Assembly (NCBI GenBank): GCA_015662935.1
Contig: DQTF01000019.1
Coordinates: 1 to 17,776, forward strand
Length of the DNA stretch: 17,776 bases
Source of the DNA: Crocinitomicaceae bacterium
GTDB taxonomy: Bacteria; Bacteroidota; Bacteroidia; Flavobacteriales_D; Crocinitomicaceae
Direction: 5' to 3'
Positions within the stretch are counted from its first letter, which is position 1. The number at the start of each line of letters is the position of its first letter. This document shows, piece after piece, positions 1 through 8,971 of this stretch. A program made the position numbers and the translations under genes. The notes beneath the pieces were generated by a model. It was not told the DNA's origin. It did no database searches and saw only the letters and a program-made list of their open reading frames with translations.

Positions 1-2
1 AT

Positions 3-320
3 TTCAAGAACAATGAAAAAGAAAAAGGTTTTTTCATATCTCCTAATTTTGAATCTATTGCCGACAGCTTAATATCAGAAGGAGAAAGACGTTTTGAACT
101 AAAAGTATCAACACCTAATGCAATTTCTGCAGAGGAATGTTCACGCATCTATTTTAAAAAGATAAAACTCAATGTTTCTCCTGAAGTAATTGGTAATAGT
201 AACTTTGGTTCTTCTAGGCCTTTGCAAAAAAGCATTGGGATTTTTATTCTATTGTTGAGTTTTGTTCTCTTAGTTGATTGCCTGATTTTACAAAAGTCGC
301 AGCGACAAATAAAAGAATAA
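3..320 (+). CDS. 3' end of an unidentified membrane-anchored protein (partial)
   Basis: An open frame enters from the left edge and stops at TAA 318-320, giving about 105 residues of C-terminal sequence. The first 75 or so residues read like a soluble mixed-composition domain (for example ISPNFESIADSLISEGERR), followed by a hydrophobic stretch (IGIFILLLSFVLLVDCLIL) and a short basic tail (QKSQRQIKE), which suggests one C-terminal membrane helix. That layout resembles the end of a polysaccharide co-polymerase / chain-length regulator, which would suit the neighbouring cluster, but no diagnostic motif is visible and this is only a guess. The last 77 bp overlap the end of the convergent Wzy-like gene. 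No competing long frame is seen on the minus strand over 1-243, which supports this as real coding sequence. Confidence 0.5.
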   Translation, partial: FKNNEKEKGFFISPNFESIADSLISEGERRFELKVSTPNAISAEECSRIYFKKIKLNVSPEVIGNSNFGSSRPLQKSIGIFILLLSFVLLVDCLILQKSQRQIKE

Positions 321-1416
321 ATAAAGCTGACACCTCTAAGCTAGAAAAACTGAGATTGGTTAGCCCGCAAACAAACATAATTAACAGAAGACCTATCGCT
401 TGTTTATTAAAATTCTTTTTAGAGGCAAGAATGATAAGAAAGGTAATCGTAATTAAGAGAATCAATATCCCAACCAAACCGTATTCTAAAAATACAAAGG
501 CATATTCATTATCTATCGATCCTCCGACCAATTCTCGCATATTATTCACCTTTCCTTGCCCAAAAACAAAGCTAGACTCGTTCACTTTTAACACCTGACT
601 AATAACATCAAACCTGTTCAGTAAAGAATGAGATTGAAATGCGGATCCATCAAATAGGCTAGAAAGATTGTTTAGTTTTAAGTTGACAATTAACAACAAA
701 GTAATTGCAGAAGTTGTCAAAAATATGAAAACATACTTCTTTCCTTTCTTTAGAAATTTAAAAAGTAATAGAGCCATCATCGCGATAGCAAAAGCAATAA
801 AAGCAGTTCTAGATTGAGTCATTAAGACTAAAAGTCCTGCTATTGCAACAAGTATATATTTATTCTTCTCATTACTTATAAAATAATAGAATCCGAACAA
901 AGCGAGGATAAGTCCGTTCGAGTTTGGATTAGTGGTGACTCCAAAAATTCGACCATCTAGGTATGAATTATTTAAAGCATCCACCATTTGTTGATTGGGA
1001 GCATATAATTCTAAGATAAAATTCCATTCTAGTAATTGCAAAGCGTTGATACTAACAAATCCAATAAAACAATAGAATAAGAGCTTGTTAAACAATTCAA
1101 AGTGATGACTTAACAAATAAAACACAGACCATCCAACAGTAAATGTTTTAAGAATGCGAATACCCCACAATAATTCTTGAATAGAAACGCCATCCGCCAA
1201 GTAATTACTCATCAAACTTGAGCATACTGATAGTATTACAATGACAAAACTCCATTTAAACGCTTGTTTTTTTCCAAAAAGAAAAAATGTTCCAATAAAC
1301 GCAAAAGGAAATATCACATTGTCAATGGAAATGAAATTAATTGGCGGAAGAATCAGCGCATTAATCAAAACAAGACCAATATAGAAAGACAATATGATAC
1401 TCCAAATTTTATGCAT
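244..1416 (-). CDS. O-antigen polymerase / ligase-like membrane protein (Wzy-type)
   Basis: A polytopic inner-membrane protein with about ten hydrophobic segments, probably the polymerase (or ligase) for the glycan made by this cluster. Motifs typical of the O-antigen ligase/polymerase superfamily are present: TNPNSNG near residues 162-168, TQSRTAF near 200-206 just after a membrane helix, and SIDNEYAFVFLEYGLVG near 300-316, the usual G-x-G ... DN-x-Y ... E-x-G-x-x-G pattern before the last helices. I chose the ATG at 1416 (390 aa, MHKIWS...), which overlaps the upstream glycosyltransferase stop by 8 bp. A TTG at 1443 would add nine polar residues and a longer overlap. The family diverges strongly, so polymerase cannot be told from ligase by sequence. 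Position last in a Wzx-containing operon favours Wzy. Confidence 0.8.
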   Translation of the reverse strand: MHKIWSIILSFYIGLVLINALILPPINFISIDNVIFPFAFIGTFFLFGKKQAFKWSFVIVILSVCSSLMSNYLADGVSIQELLWGIRILKTFTVGWSVFYLLSHHFELFNKLLFYCFIGFVSINALQLLEWNFILELYAPNQQMVDALNNSYLDGRIFGVTTNPNSNGLILALFGFYYFISNEKNKYILVAIAGLLVLMTQSRTAFIAFAIAMMALLLFKFLKKGKKYVFIFLTTSAITLLLIVNLKLNNLSSLFDGSAFQSHSLLNRFDVISQVLKVNESSFVFGQGKVNNMRELVGGSIDNEYAFVFLEYGLVGILILLITITFLIILASKKNFNKQAIGLLLIMFVCGLTNLSFSSLEVSALFILLFVAATFVKSGNQLREQNSTIE

Positions 1417-2488
1417 TGAACAAGATTTTGATTTGATGAACAAGATTTTTTAGTGATTGCTTTCTGGAGAAAATGGTCGCGTTAAATTCAACTAATGGAG
1501 ATTCTTTTAGTTCTTTAATTGCTGTCAAAATATCTTCCTTGTCGTTCATAACCCATCTGTAATTTGGGTAATTTTCTAATTCTCGTTTTATTACACCAGT
1601 ATGAGGTTCACCTTGAGTGATTACTAGAATTTTTTTATTTAATGCTAGGTAATCGTATAATTTTGTTGTTGATTCAAACGGAACATCTATCGTGAAAACT
1701 ACACCTATTTCTGCTAGTAATAATTCTTTATACATTTCCTTTTGAGAAAGCATCCCCAACTGTATAAAACGGTTACCTTGTAGAAACGCATGTGGATAAT
1801 TTTGAGGCACTCCAGCATGAGCAAGTGAATAATCAGAAGCTTGAATTCCATCAAAGAAATCTGTTGGTTCCCAGTAAAAACGACCTGCATAGAACAAATC
1901 ATACTTCAACTTATCGGTTTTTTCTTTAGGAATAATTCGCTCATCAAAACCGTTTGGAATAACCTGTCGGTTAAGCTTTAAACCATTGCCAATGTATTCA
2001 TGGCAGGCGTCATTGACTGTTATAACAAGATCAGCTTGTTGTAGGTTTTTATTTTCGAACCAAATTTTGATGCCTTTTTTTAATCCTTTATCATTATGAC
2101 GAGGATTGTAACTATATGGGTCTCTAAAATCAAAAATAACCTTCAACCCCTTCTTTTTTAGGTATTTACCCAGTGAGAAATGAAAAAATGGCCCTCCAGT
2201 AAAAAGAACAAAATCATACTCTTCGATAGGAGTCGACTTAAAATACTTTAGTAAATCTTTTCTCCAAGTTAGACCTTCATCCTTGATTAGAAAAGACCAA
2301 AAACTTTTTGAATTATTGGCAACAACTGTTCTTTTATAAGGTTTATCAGAATTATCAAGAGGAGTTGCGGTGACAACATCCAAACTCATCCCATCAAACT
2401 GATTGATTTCTTCTGCCCAATAAGTTGGTCGAAGCGCACCTACATTTTTATCTGGAGAAAAGGAATATGCGATTAAGAGTCCTTTCAT
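1409..2488 (-). CDS. GT-B glycosyltransferase (GT4-like)
   Basis: A 359-aa cytoplasmic glycosyltransferase expected to add one sugar to the lipid-linked repeat unit. The N-terminal Rossmann half starts with GLLIAYSFSPDKNVGALRP (residues 3-21), the usual GT4 opening in which a glycine-rich loop follows the first strand. FDFRDPYSY lies at 119-127, ADLVITVND at 152-160 and the inter-domain IPNGFD at about 177-182. The C-terminal half has the donor-site region STTKLYDYLALNKKIL (273-288), equivalent to the S-x-T-x-K-x-x-E-Y motif, although the usual Glu is replaced by Asp (YDYLA). Its start overlaps the stop of the upstream glycosyltransferase by 4 bp (ATGA), so translation is probably coupled. 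Donor and acceptor cannot be inferred. Confidence 0.82.
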   Translation of the reverse strand: MKGLLIAYSFSPDKNVGALRPTYWAEEINQFDGMSLDVVTATPLDNSDKPYKRTVVANNSKSFWSFLIKDEGLTWRKDLLKYFKSTPIEEYDFVLFTGGPFFHFSLGKYLKKKGLKVIFDFRDPYSYNPRHNDKGLKKGIKIWFENKNLQQADLVITVNDACHEYIGNGLKLNRQVIPNGFDERIIPKEKTDKLKYDLFYAGRFYWEPTDFFDGIQASDYSLAHAGVPQNYPHAFLQGNRFIQLGMLSQKEMYKELLLAEIGVVFTIDVPFESTTKLYDYLALNKKILVITQGEPHTGVIKRELENYPNYRWVMNDKEDILTAIKELKESPLVEFNATIFSRKQSLKNLVHQIKILFNA

Positions 2489-3372
2489 TTTTGGAACGCT
2501 TTAATGAGGTTTGAAAGGATATATTCTGTATTGAAGTTATTCTTAACGAACTCAATTCCTTCGCTGTTAGGTTTTAGAATTTCTTTATCTAGTTTATCTG
2601 AAAGTTCTGTTAAAGCTCCTATAATTTCAGCTGTGTTTTTTGCGTGTAAACAATGGTTCAAAGGTTCGCTATACACAACTTGCTTTCCTCGATAAAGCGA
2701 CTCTAAAACGAAACCTGACAATCCATCGTGTTCCAAAAAACGAATGGTACAATGGCATTGTTCGAATAGTTCATCCATATTCTCTACCCACCCCAAACAT
2801 TTCAAATTCTTGGGAAGGTTTTCACTTCGATCCGTGCCAACTATGGTAAAATCTACATTTGGTAATTGCTTTGCTGCCTGCATAACTTCCTTCCAACCAT
2901 AATATTCTTCTCTACCCTTGCTTATGTAAGAAAGAACTTGCAAGCGCTTATTCTCAGGAAAAGACTCTTTTTTTGCTTCTTTAAAATTGAAGAAATTTAA
3001 AATTTCTGCGTTTACATTTACTTCTTTTAATTCTTGTTGAATCCAATTCACCTCACAATAATGCTCCGCTTGAGTGATGAATAACTGATTGGGTTGTTTA
3101 TTATTTTTAGCTTTCAAAACATCCGTCCCCACCCAGGTAATCATCAATTTCTTTTTCATTTTGAGTGCCAATTCAAAAACTTTGCTGGTCCCCAATGTTC
3201 CATTGATAGAATAAACAACATCGACTCTTGGAATTAAAAATAGTGCTTTGATTCTATCCCATTTATTGTAATAGGTATTTAAGAAGTAGTATTTATTGGA
3301 CGTGTCGAATTCTTCTAGATCTTTTTTTAATTTCTCGGCAAAGAATGGCAGTCCTACAATTAATACTTTCAT
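2485..3372 (-). CDS. GT-B glycosyltransferase, short form
   Basis: A 295-aa protein with the organisation of a compact GT4-like glycosyltransferase. A strand-loop start (MKVLIVGLPFFAEKL) is followed by WVGTDVLK at about 80-87, a region often seen in sugar transferases of polysaccharide loci. A second Rossmann half follows (VDFTIVGTDRS, LKCLGWVENMDELF) with a donor-binding segment GLSGFVLESLYRGKQVVYS at 217-235, where the E-x-L-x-x-G-K-x-V pattern matches the GT4 C-terminal motif. It is shorter than the usual 350-400 aa because the N-terminal half is compact. It starts 7 bp after the aminotransferase stop and overlaps the next gene by 4 bp. Substrate unknown. Confidence 0.75.
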   Translation of the reverse strand: MKVLIVGLPFFAEKLKKDLEEFDTSNKYYFLNTYYNKWDRIKALFLIPRVDVVYSINGTLGTSKVFELALKMKKKLMITWVGTDVLKAKNNKQPNQLFITQAEHYCEVNWIQQELKEVNVNAEILNFFNFKEAKKESFPENKRLQVLSYISKGREEYYGWKEVMQAAKQLPNVDFTIVGTDRSENLPKNLKCLGWVENMDELFEQCHCTIRFLEHDGLSGFVLESLYRGKQVVYSEPLNHCLHAKNTAEIIGALTELSDKLDKEILKPNSEGIEFVKNNFNTEYILSNLIKAFQK

Positions 3373-3379
3373 TTACGTT

Positions 3380-4618
3380 CTATTTAATTCCATTTTCTTT
3401 AAAAATAGTCACTATTTCTTGAACCTCTGCACTTGAAATTGAGTGATTACTGTTAATCGGAATATTTAAAATTCTCGACGCAACAAACTCACCTTCTGGA
3501 CACATTCCGGTGTTATAACCATAACGAAACGATCCTTTTGGATGTACGACATCATTGAACCATTCCCCAAAAAGAAAACCTTGTGCCAATGCTTGTTTTT
3601 TGATAGATTCAATGGTGTCATTTGAGATGCTTTCTTTGAATAAAATCGGAAATCTTGCTAAAACTGTATCGTTAATTTTATAATGCTCAATATCTTCGAA
3701 TTCAAACAAAACAGAAGCTAAATTATTTTGTATCAATCTTTTCTTGTCGTTAATTGCTTCAATCTTTTTCAATTGGTTGTAACCTAGGTTAGAAAGAAGA
3801 GGATTTAGTTTTACTGGATAGTCCTTTGGAAGAGTTCCATTCACTTCATCCTCGGACGTCTGATACACCCACTTAAATAACCTCAAAAAACGAAATCCAT
3901 TTGTATAGAAAAAAGAAGTACGCTTACTAAAACACAGGTTCATAACTCCTAAAGTCGCAATCATTTTGAACGCACTTTTGAAAGGTGTTTTATGCAGTGG
4001 GGCGTATTCATTCTTAATTGATTGTACTAAGTTTTTATTCTTAACTAAAAGAATACCTCCTAACCCAGTTGTGACAGGTTTAGAGTACTCTAAACTAAAG
4101 AATGCGGCATCACCAATAGTTCCACATAGTCGGTTTTCCGATACAGAGCCAAATGTGTGTGCTCCATCTTCAATGATAATTACTTTTGGGAACTTGCTTT
4201 TAATTTCTAGTATTGAAACTGCTATCAAACCAAAATTATGAGGGATGATTAGCACTTTCGTATTCTCATTAATAGCGGAGAATAATAATTGCTGATCAAT
4301 GTTGAGTGTTTTACGATTAATATCGACGTATTTTATTTTACAGTCTGCAAATTTAACAGCGTTAGTAAGAACAACACATGTATAACCTGCAACAATAACT
4401 TCATCTTTCGAATTTAACTTAAGCGATTTTAGCACAGAATAAACGGCCATTCTTCCAGCACCAAATAAAAAAACTTGTTCCTCAGAAATAGAGAAAAATT
4501 GACTGATTTTTTGAATGAACCTTCGATGATTCTTTCTTGATTGAAAAAATAGCATTTGAAACAAAGAGAGTAAATAACCCCCTTTGGACAATGAGTTAGA
4601 TTTGAAATTAAACTTCAT
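3380..4618 (-). CDS. DegT/DnrJ/EryC1/StrS-family aminotransferase
   Basis: A 412-aa PLP-dependent sugar aminotransferase homologue of the DegT/DnrJ/EryC1/StrS family. Visible signatures are FGAGRMAVYSVLKSL (52-66, the phosphate-binding G-x-x-A/S region), the strand with the cofactor-contacting aspartate in IIEDGAHTFG (D151, with H154), and SLEYSKPVTTGLGG, in which K180 should form the internal aldimine. The C-terminal PINSNHSISSAEVQEIV segment is also typical. Such enzymes usually put an amino group on a 3- or 4-keto nucleotide sugar, which fits the acyltransferase immediately upstream (4-bp overlap). No nucleotide-sugar 4,6-dehydratase is in the window, so the keto-sugar would have to come from elsewhere. 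Length is slightly above the usual 360-390 aa because of an N-terminal extension. Confidence 0.85.
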   Translation of the reverse strand: MKFNFKSNSLSKGGYLLSLFQMLFFQSRKNHRRFIQKISQFFSISEEQVFLFGAGRMAVYSVLKSLKLNSKDEVIVAGYTCVVLTNAVKFADCKIKYVDINRKTLNIDQQLLFSAINENTKVLIIPHNFGLIAVSILEIKSKFPKVIIIEDGAHTFGSVSENRLCGTIGDAAFFSLEYSKPVTTGLGGILLVKNKNLVQSIKNEYAPLHKTPFKSAFKMIATLGVMNLCFSKRTSFFYTNGFRFLRLFKWVYQTSEDEVNGTLPKDYPVKLNPLLSNLGYNQLKKIEAINDKKRLIQNNLASVLFEFEDIEHYKINDTVLARFPILFKESISNDTIESIKKQALAQGFLFGEWFNDVVHPKGSFRYGYNTGMCPEGEFVASRILNIPINSNHSISSAEVQEIVTIFKENGIK

Positions 4619-5142
4619 TCAATCTCTTTTATTTTTTTTGCTGGTGTTCCACCATACAAAGCAGATCTTTCTATTCTCCCTTTCACAACAGAATTTGATG
4701 CAATCACAACATTATCTTCTATGATGGTACCTGGAAGTATCGTGCATTGTACACCTATAAAAACATTATTTCCAATAAAAATATCACCGTCTAAATAATT
4801 CTCTGCATACAATTTACTTTTTCCCGTAACACTGTTGGAGTGGCAAATAAAAGTACAAAAAGGACCGATTGCTACATCATCTCCAATTGTAACTTTGTTA
4901 TTGTCAATAAGCAGATAACCAAATGGGGCAATATGAGATTTTTTTCCGATAGTGAAGCTACCTTTGTCTTTAGTGTATATACTTATCTGTTTATACAGAA
5001 CACTTGATTCTCCAATTGTAATACTTTTGGGGAATGTTAAATCGACAGATTTATGAACAAAAGAATTCTTCGACAAGTTGATGCCTCTCGTCTTAGAATA
5101 GATAATATTCAATCTCCGTTTAACTCTATCAATCAATCTCAT
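4615..5142 (-). CDS. Left-handed beta-helix (hexapeptide) acyltransferase
   Basis: A 175-aa acyltransferase of the LbH / hexapeptide-repeat superfamily, probably O- or N-acetylating a sugar. Imperfect [LIV]-G-x-x-x-x repeats run through the protein: SITIGESSVLY, GSFTIGKKSHIAP, KVTIGDDVAIGP, DIFIGNNVFIGVQCTILPG, TIIEDNVVIASNSVV. They end with LYGGTPAKKIKEIE, the G-x-P-A-K-x-I closing motif of many acetyltransferases in this family. The insert holding FICHSNS carries the likely catalytic histidine in the usual loop position. The start lies inside the flippase gene (14-bp overlap) and the stop overlaps the aminotransferase start by 4 bp. Because it is next to the aminotransferase, N-acetylation of its amino-sugar product is the simplest role, but O-acetylation is equally compatible with the sequence. 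Confidence 0.82.
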   Translation of the reverse strand: MRLIDRVKRRLNIIYSKTRGINLSKNSFVHKSVDLTFPKSITIGESSVLYKQISIYTKDKGSFTIGKKSHIAPFGYLLIDNNKVTIGDDVAIGPFCTFICHSNSVTGKSKLYAENYLDGDIFIGNNVFIGVQCTILPGTIIEDNVVIASNSVVKGRIERSALYGGTPAKKIKEIE

Positions 5143-6415
5143 TTTTAGCTAATTTATTATTGGCGCTCTTAGCATAAGAAAACACTTTAAAGATAAGAAA
5201 AACTAAATAAACAGACATTGTTAGACTTAAAACCCAAAGTGTCGTTTGAACATTCGATTTAAAAAAGTAGGAAGGGATAACAATCGAAAGAATCATTAGC
5301 GATGATCCGAATATTGCTAATTTAAAAAATGATGCTTGTCTTCTTAAAATCACAGGTAGTGAAGTTATCGGAGAACTTATGAAATTTAACATAAACCAAG
5401 GAGTCATAATTTCAGCATACACCCCTGCCCCTCTCCAACTTTCTCCAAAAACGAATGCAAAAATATCTTCGGCAAAAAAGAAGAGAATAGTAAACGGTAC
5501 TATTGACAGTAAGACCAATGTTTTTACCGCTTGCTTCATAATGGGCAAAACATCCTCATTGTTATTTATTTTTTCGGCACATTTTTGGAAAAACACTTGT
5601 CCCAATGCTACCCCAACTAAAATTAGCGGCATTCTCAACATTCTGAAGGATAAATCATACAATCCAAAGTCTTCTTTTGAAAAAATTTGAAGGAGTAAAA
5701 TTGCAACGAGTAAATCACGGCTTAGATCCATTAAAACATGCGGCAAATTAACCTTAGGGAATTCTTTATATTCTTTTGCTAACAGATAATTTCTAGGAGA
5801 ATTAGAACTAACATTGTGTTCTTTCTTTGCTCTGAAAAAGTTGCGCACAAACCAAAAAGTAGAAACGACTGCTCCAGCTACCATACCAATGATAAGTCCT
5901 GCTGATCCAAAACCTAACCACCCCAAGCCAATTTTTGACAAACTAGCAACTAAAGAGTTCGTAACTCTTGTATAGCTAATCGTTTCAAAAATTTTATTCT
6001 TAATCGCCCAATAAGTCCCCAAATTATTAATTGCTGTAAACAATACGCCAATTGGAATTAACAGATAAAATATTTTTGCATCAATTTTAATAGACATTCC
6101 AAATGGAATAAGTACCGCAAGAGCAGCAATACCAACAACAATCAACGCCATTCTCAATGCTAAACGGTACAGTCGGAAAGAATGCGAGTCATTTTTAATA
6201 ATAGGTAATGCAAGTTCGTAACGCATGGTTGCAAAAGCTGCAATAATCGCCACTATTCTTATAAAAAGTCCCAACTCTGCTCCTTCTTCAGGAGAATAAA
6301 TGCGTGTGATTATAGGAGAGAAAATATACCCTAAAAATTGAGCCATCACTGTCCCTGACATCAGCACCGCAATGTTCTTGACAAACTCAGATTTAAGATT
6401 TATTTTTTTAAACAT
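5129..6415 (-). CDS. wzx: Wzx-type polysaccharide flippase
   Basis: A 428-aa polytopic inner-membrane protein of the polysaccharide-exporter branch of the MOP superfamily. It should flip the undecaprenyl-linked repeat unit to the periplasm for the Wzy-type polymerase. The opening FVKNIAVLMSGTVMAQFLGYIFSPIITRIYSPEEGAELGLF is characteristic: the first helix, then P-x-x-T-R-x-Y-x-P and a following F/L-x-x-F helix (quoted here as the segments MSGTVMAQFLGYIF and SPIITRIYSPEE). About 12 hydrophobic segments follow. RYELALPI, near residues 65-72, is also typical of this family. It follows the epimerase by 32 bp and overlaps the acyltransferase start by 14 bp. Confidence 0.87.
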   Translation of the reverse strand: MFKKINLKSEFVKNIAVLMSGTVMAQFLGYIFSPIITRIYSPEEGAELGLFIRIVAIIAAFATMRYELALPIIKNDSHSFRLYRLALRMALIVVGIAALAVLIPFGMSIKIDAKIFYLLIPIGVLFTAINNLGTYWAIKNKIFETISYTRVTNSLVASLSKIGLGWLGFGSAGLIIGMVAGAVVSTFWFVRNFFRAKKEHNVSSNSPRNYLLAKEYKEFPKVNLPHVLMDLSRDLLVAILLLQIFSKEDFGLYDLSFRMLRMPLILVGVALGQVFFQKCAEKINNNEDVLPIMKQAVKTLVLLSIVPFTILFFFAEDIFAFVFGESWRGAGVYAEIMTPWFMLNFISSPITSLPVILRRQASFFKLAIFGSSLMILSIVIPSYFFKSNVQTTLWVLSLTMSVYLVFLIFKVFSYAKSANNKLAKNEID

Positions 6416-6447
6416 TTGAGTTATTTGGTAACAGAATAACGAAGATA

Positions 6448-7452
6448 CTACGCTTTTAATATATACTCCAAATAGGTTTTCATACCGTCATCGAAACGAA
6501 CTGGATGATTATAACTTAAAAGTTTAGTGGTGTTAGATATATCAGCTAAAGAATCTCGGACATCTCCCGGTCTATCAGGCCCATTAATAATGGTTGTTGC
6601 CTTGTTGAATTTCCCTTTCTCGGTTAAACCAACTTTAATTGCACCAATCACTCCGTTTAAAGACAGAAATTCTCCGCAAGCAACATTGAATGCCTTTCCA
6701 TAAGCCTCTTTATTCTCCACTGACAAACCTAAAACATTTGCTTGAACAGCATTCATGACATAGGTAAAATCACGTGTTTGTTCTCCATCTCCGTTAATGG
6801 TGATCTGTTCACCATTCAACATTTTATCAATAAATTTTGGAATTGCCGCTGCATAAACACCATTCGGATCTTGCTTCGGTCCAAAAACATTGAAATAACG
6901 CAAACCAACTGTTTCTAGTTGATGTAACTTGTGGTAAACCTTTGCATATTCTTCATTCAGTTGCTTGGTAACGGCATAGGGAGAAAGTAAATCTCCCTCC
7001 TCTCCTATTCTTTTGGGAGAATTGGCACTGTTGCCATATACCGAAGATGAACTTGCATAAACAAAACGTTTGATTCCTTTTTCATTCGCAGCATGCAACA
7101 TATTTAAGAATCCCGTTGCATTAACGGCATGTGTATTATGAGGTAAAGCAATTGATCGAGGAACTGAACCCAACGCAGCTTGATGACTGACAACATCAAT
7201 CCCATTCATTGCGTTTAAGCAAACATCAAAATCAGTAATATCACCATTGATGAATGTGAATAATTCATTGTTTTCAAATTCTTCAAGGTTAGACCATCTT
7301 CCTGTTGCGAGATTATCCAACACACTTACTCGGATGTCATTCTCCAGTAAGAATCCTACTAGATTTGAGCCAATAAAACCAGCTCCGCCAGTAACAAGGA
7401 CATGTTTCCCTTGCAAACGATTGACTGCTTCATTCAATTCTTTATTTTGCAT
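6448..7452 (-). CDS. NAD-dependent nucleotide-sugar 4-epimerase, WbpP-like
   Basis: A 334-aa extended short-chain dehydrogenase likely to supply a sugar nucleotide, perhaps UDP-GalNAc from UDP-GlcNAc. The Rossmann motif TGGAGFIG is at 21-28, the NAD-adenine acidic region VLDNLATG follows, and GDITD at about 70. The catalytic set is SSSS at 134-137 and Y159-x-x-x-K163 (SPYAVTK). Features shared with WbpP / Vi-antigen epimerases are the region around GSVPRSIALP, GFLNMLHAAN, RYFNVFGPKQDPNGVYAA, and INGDGEQTRDF. UDP-glucose 4-epimerase activity or use of an acidic sugar cannot be excluded. The ATG lies inside the 3' end of rny (11-bp overlap, AATTATGCAAAATAA), an unusually tight link between a polysaccharide gene and a housekeeping gene. 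Confidence 0.85.
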   Translation of the reverse strand: MQNKELNEAVNRLQGKHVLVTGGAGFIGSNLVGFLLENDIRVSVLDNLATGRWSNLEEFENNELFTFINGDITDFDVCLNAMNGIDVVSHQAALGSVPRSIALPHNTHAVNATGFLNMLHAANEKGIKRFVYASSSSVYGNSANSPKRIGEEGDLLSPYAVTKQLNEEYAKVYHKLHQLETVGLRYFNVFGPKQDPNGVYAAAIPKFIDKMLNGEQITINGDGEQTRDFTYVMNAVQANVLGLSVENKEAYGKAFNVACGEFLSLNGVIGAIKVGLTEKGKFNKATTIINGPDRPGDVRDSLADISNTTKLLSYNHPVRFDDGMKTYLEYILKA

Positions 7453-8971
7453 AATTCACTGCTCTTTTCTCACGAATCAAGGTAACTTTAACCTGTCCTG
7501 GGTAAGTCATTTCCGTTTGAATTCTTTGCGATATTTCGAAAGACAATTCATCTGCTCTTGCATCCGAAATTTTCTCACTTTCAACCAATACTCTTAATTC
7601 TCTACCTGCTTGAATTGCATAAGCTGTACTAACACCATCGTATCCTAACGCTAAGCTTTCTAAATCTTTCAATCGTTTGATATAAGATTCTACAACCTCT
7701 CTTCTAGCTCCTGGTCGAGCACCAGAAATCGCATCACACACCTGAACAATTGGAGCAATTAATGATTTCATTTCAACTTCATCGTGGTGGGCACCAATTG
7801 CATTACATACATCTGGTTTCTCTCCGAATTTTTCTGCCAGTTTCATCCCCAAAACTGCGTGTGGTAATTCTGGTTCCTCATCTGGAACTTTACCTATATC
7901 GTGTAACAGTCCAGCTCTTTTTGCCACTTTAACATTCAAGCCAAGTTCAGCAGCCATGATTGCACAAAGGTTGGCTACTTCTCTAGAATGCTGCAATAAA
8001 TTCTGCCCATAAGAAGAACGATATTTCATTCTTCCTACCATTCTTACAAGCTCTGCATTCAGTCCATGTATACCTAAATCAATGCAAGTTCTTCTACCTG
8101 TTTCAGCGATTTCTTCGTTCAATTGCTTTTTCGTTTTAGCCACCACTTCTTCAATTCTTGCAGGGTGAATACGTCCATCTGAAACTAATTGGTGCAATGC
8201 CAAACGAGCAATCTCTCTTCTAATAGGATCAAAGCATGAAAGGATTATTGCTTCTGGAGTATCATCTACAACAATCTCTACACCTGTTGCTGCTTCCAAT
8301 GCACGAATATTACGTCCTTCTCGACCGATAATTCTACCTTTTACTTCATCAGATTCAATGTTAAAAACAGAAACAGAATTTTCAACGGCTTGCTCAGTTG
8401 CAACACGTTGTATTGTTTGAACCACAATTTTTCTCGCTTCACGATTTGCATTCAGCTTCGCTTCTTCTGTTATCTCATTGATGTGTGCCATTGCGCTGGT
8501 TCTTGCTTCGTCTTTCAATGCTTCTACTAAACCAGATTTTGCATCTTCAGAAGACATTCCACTAATTTTGGATAATTCCGCAACAATTTTTTGATGTTGC
8601 TTATCTAAGTCAGTATGTTTTACTTTGTATGCTTCCACTTTACTTTCTAATGATTTTTGTTCATTATCAATTTGCTTGCCTTTACGATTTACATCCTCAA
8701 TTTTCTTAGAAAGAGATTGTTCTTTATTACGCACTCTATCTTCAGTAGATTGTAACTTTCGTTCTCTGTCCTTGATTTTCTTTTCGTGCTCTTCTTTCAA
8801 TTTCAAGAAACGTTCTTTCGCTTGTAGAACCTTATTTTTCTTGATTGTTTCGCCTTCTTTTTCGGCATCTTTGACTATTTTTTCAGTCCTTTTCTTAAGC
8901 ATTACTGCTTGAATAACAAAAGCCACAATCGCTCCGATCACTGCTCCAATTACTCCAAATATTACATTCAT
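7442..8971 (-). CDS. rny: Ribonuclease Y
   Basis: A 509-aa membrane-anchored endoribonuclease that starts mRNA decay. Order of parts: N-terminal membrane helix (residues about 3-24, small-residue rich), long highly charged coiled coil (about 25-135), KH domain around 208-265 with the RNA-binding GRIIGREGRNIRALE segment, then an HD domain. The HD residues are visible: H328 (LLQHSREV), H357-D358 (GLLHDIGK), H395-H396 (GAHHDE) and D413 (VQVCDAIS). The C-terminal SYIKRL ... YAIQAGRELRVLV and the PGQVKVTLIRE ending match the family, and length is typical. It lies 90 bp after zapA. A lone TAGTTTTG (-7-like, minus strand at 9037-9044) sits about 65 bp upstream of the start without a matching -33 TTG, so an extra promoter is possible but weak. 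Confidence 0.97.
   Translation of the reverse strand: MNVIFGVIGAVIGAIVAFVIQAVMLKKRTEKIVKDAEKEGETIKKNKVLQAKERFLKLKEEHEKKIKDRERKLQSTEDRVRNKEQSLSKKIEDVNRKGKQIDNEQKSLESKVEAYKVKHTDLDKQHQKIVAELSKISGMSSEDAKSGLVEALKDEARTSAMAHINEITEEAKLNANREARKIVVQTIQRVATEQAVENSVSVFNIESDEVKGRIIGREGRNIRALEAATGVEIVVDDTPEAIILSCFDPIRREIARLALHQLVSDGRIHPARIEEVVAKTKKQLNEEIAETGRRTCIDLGIHGLNAELVRMVGRMKYRSSYGQNLLQHSREVANLCAIMAAELGLNVKVAKRAGLLHDIGKVPDEEPELPHAVLGMKLAEKFGEKPDVCNAIGAHHDEVEMKSLIAPIVQVCDAISGARPGARREVVESYIKRLKDLESLALGYDGVSTAYAIQAGRELRVLVESEKISDARADELSFEISQRIQTEMTYPGQVKVTLIREKRAVNYAK

Noticed and set aside
278..598. Plus-strand 106-codon ORF within the Wzy-like gene
   Set aside because: Shadow frame: the minus strand has the clear polytopic membrane-protein reading with family motifs.
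1418..1449. Direct repeat GAACAAGATTTT (two copies) at the glycosyltransferase/Wzy junction
   Set aside because: It lies in coding sequence (…NLVHQIKILFNA) and is short; probably a small local duplication with no regulatory meaning.
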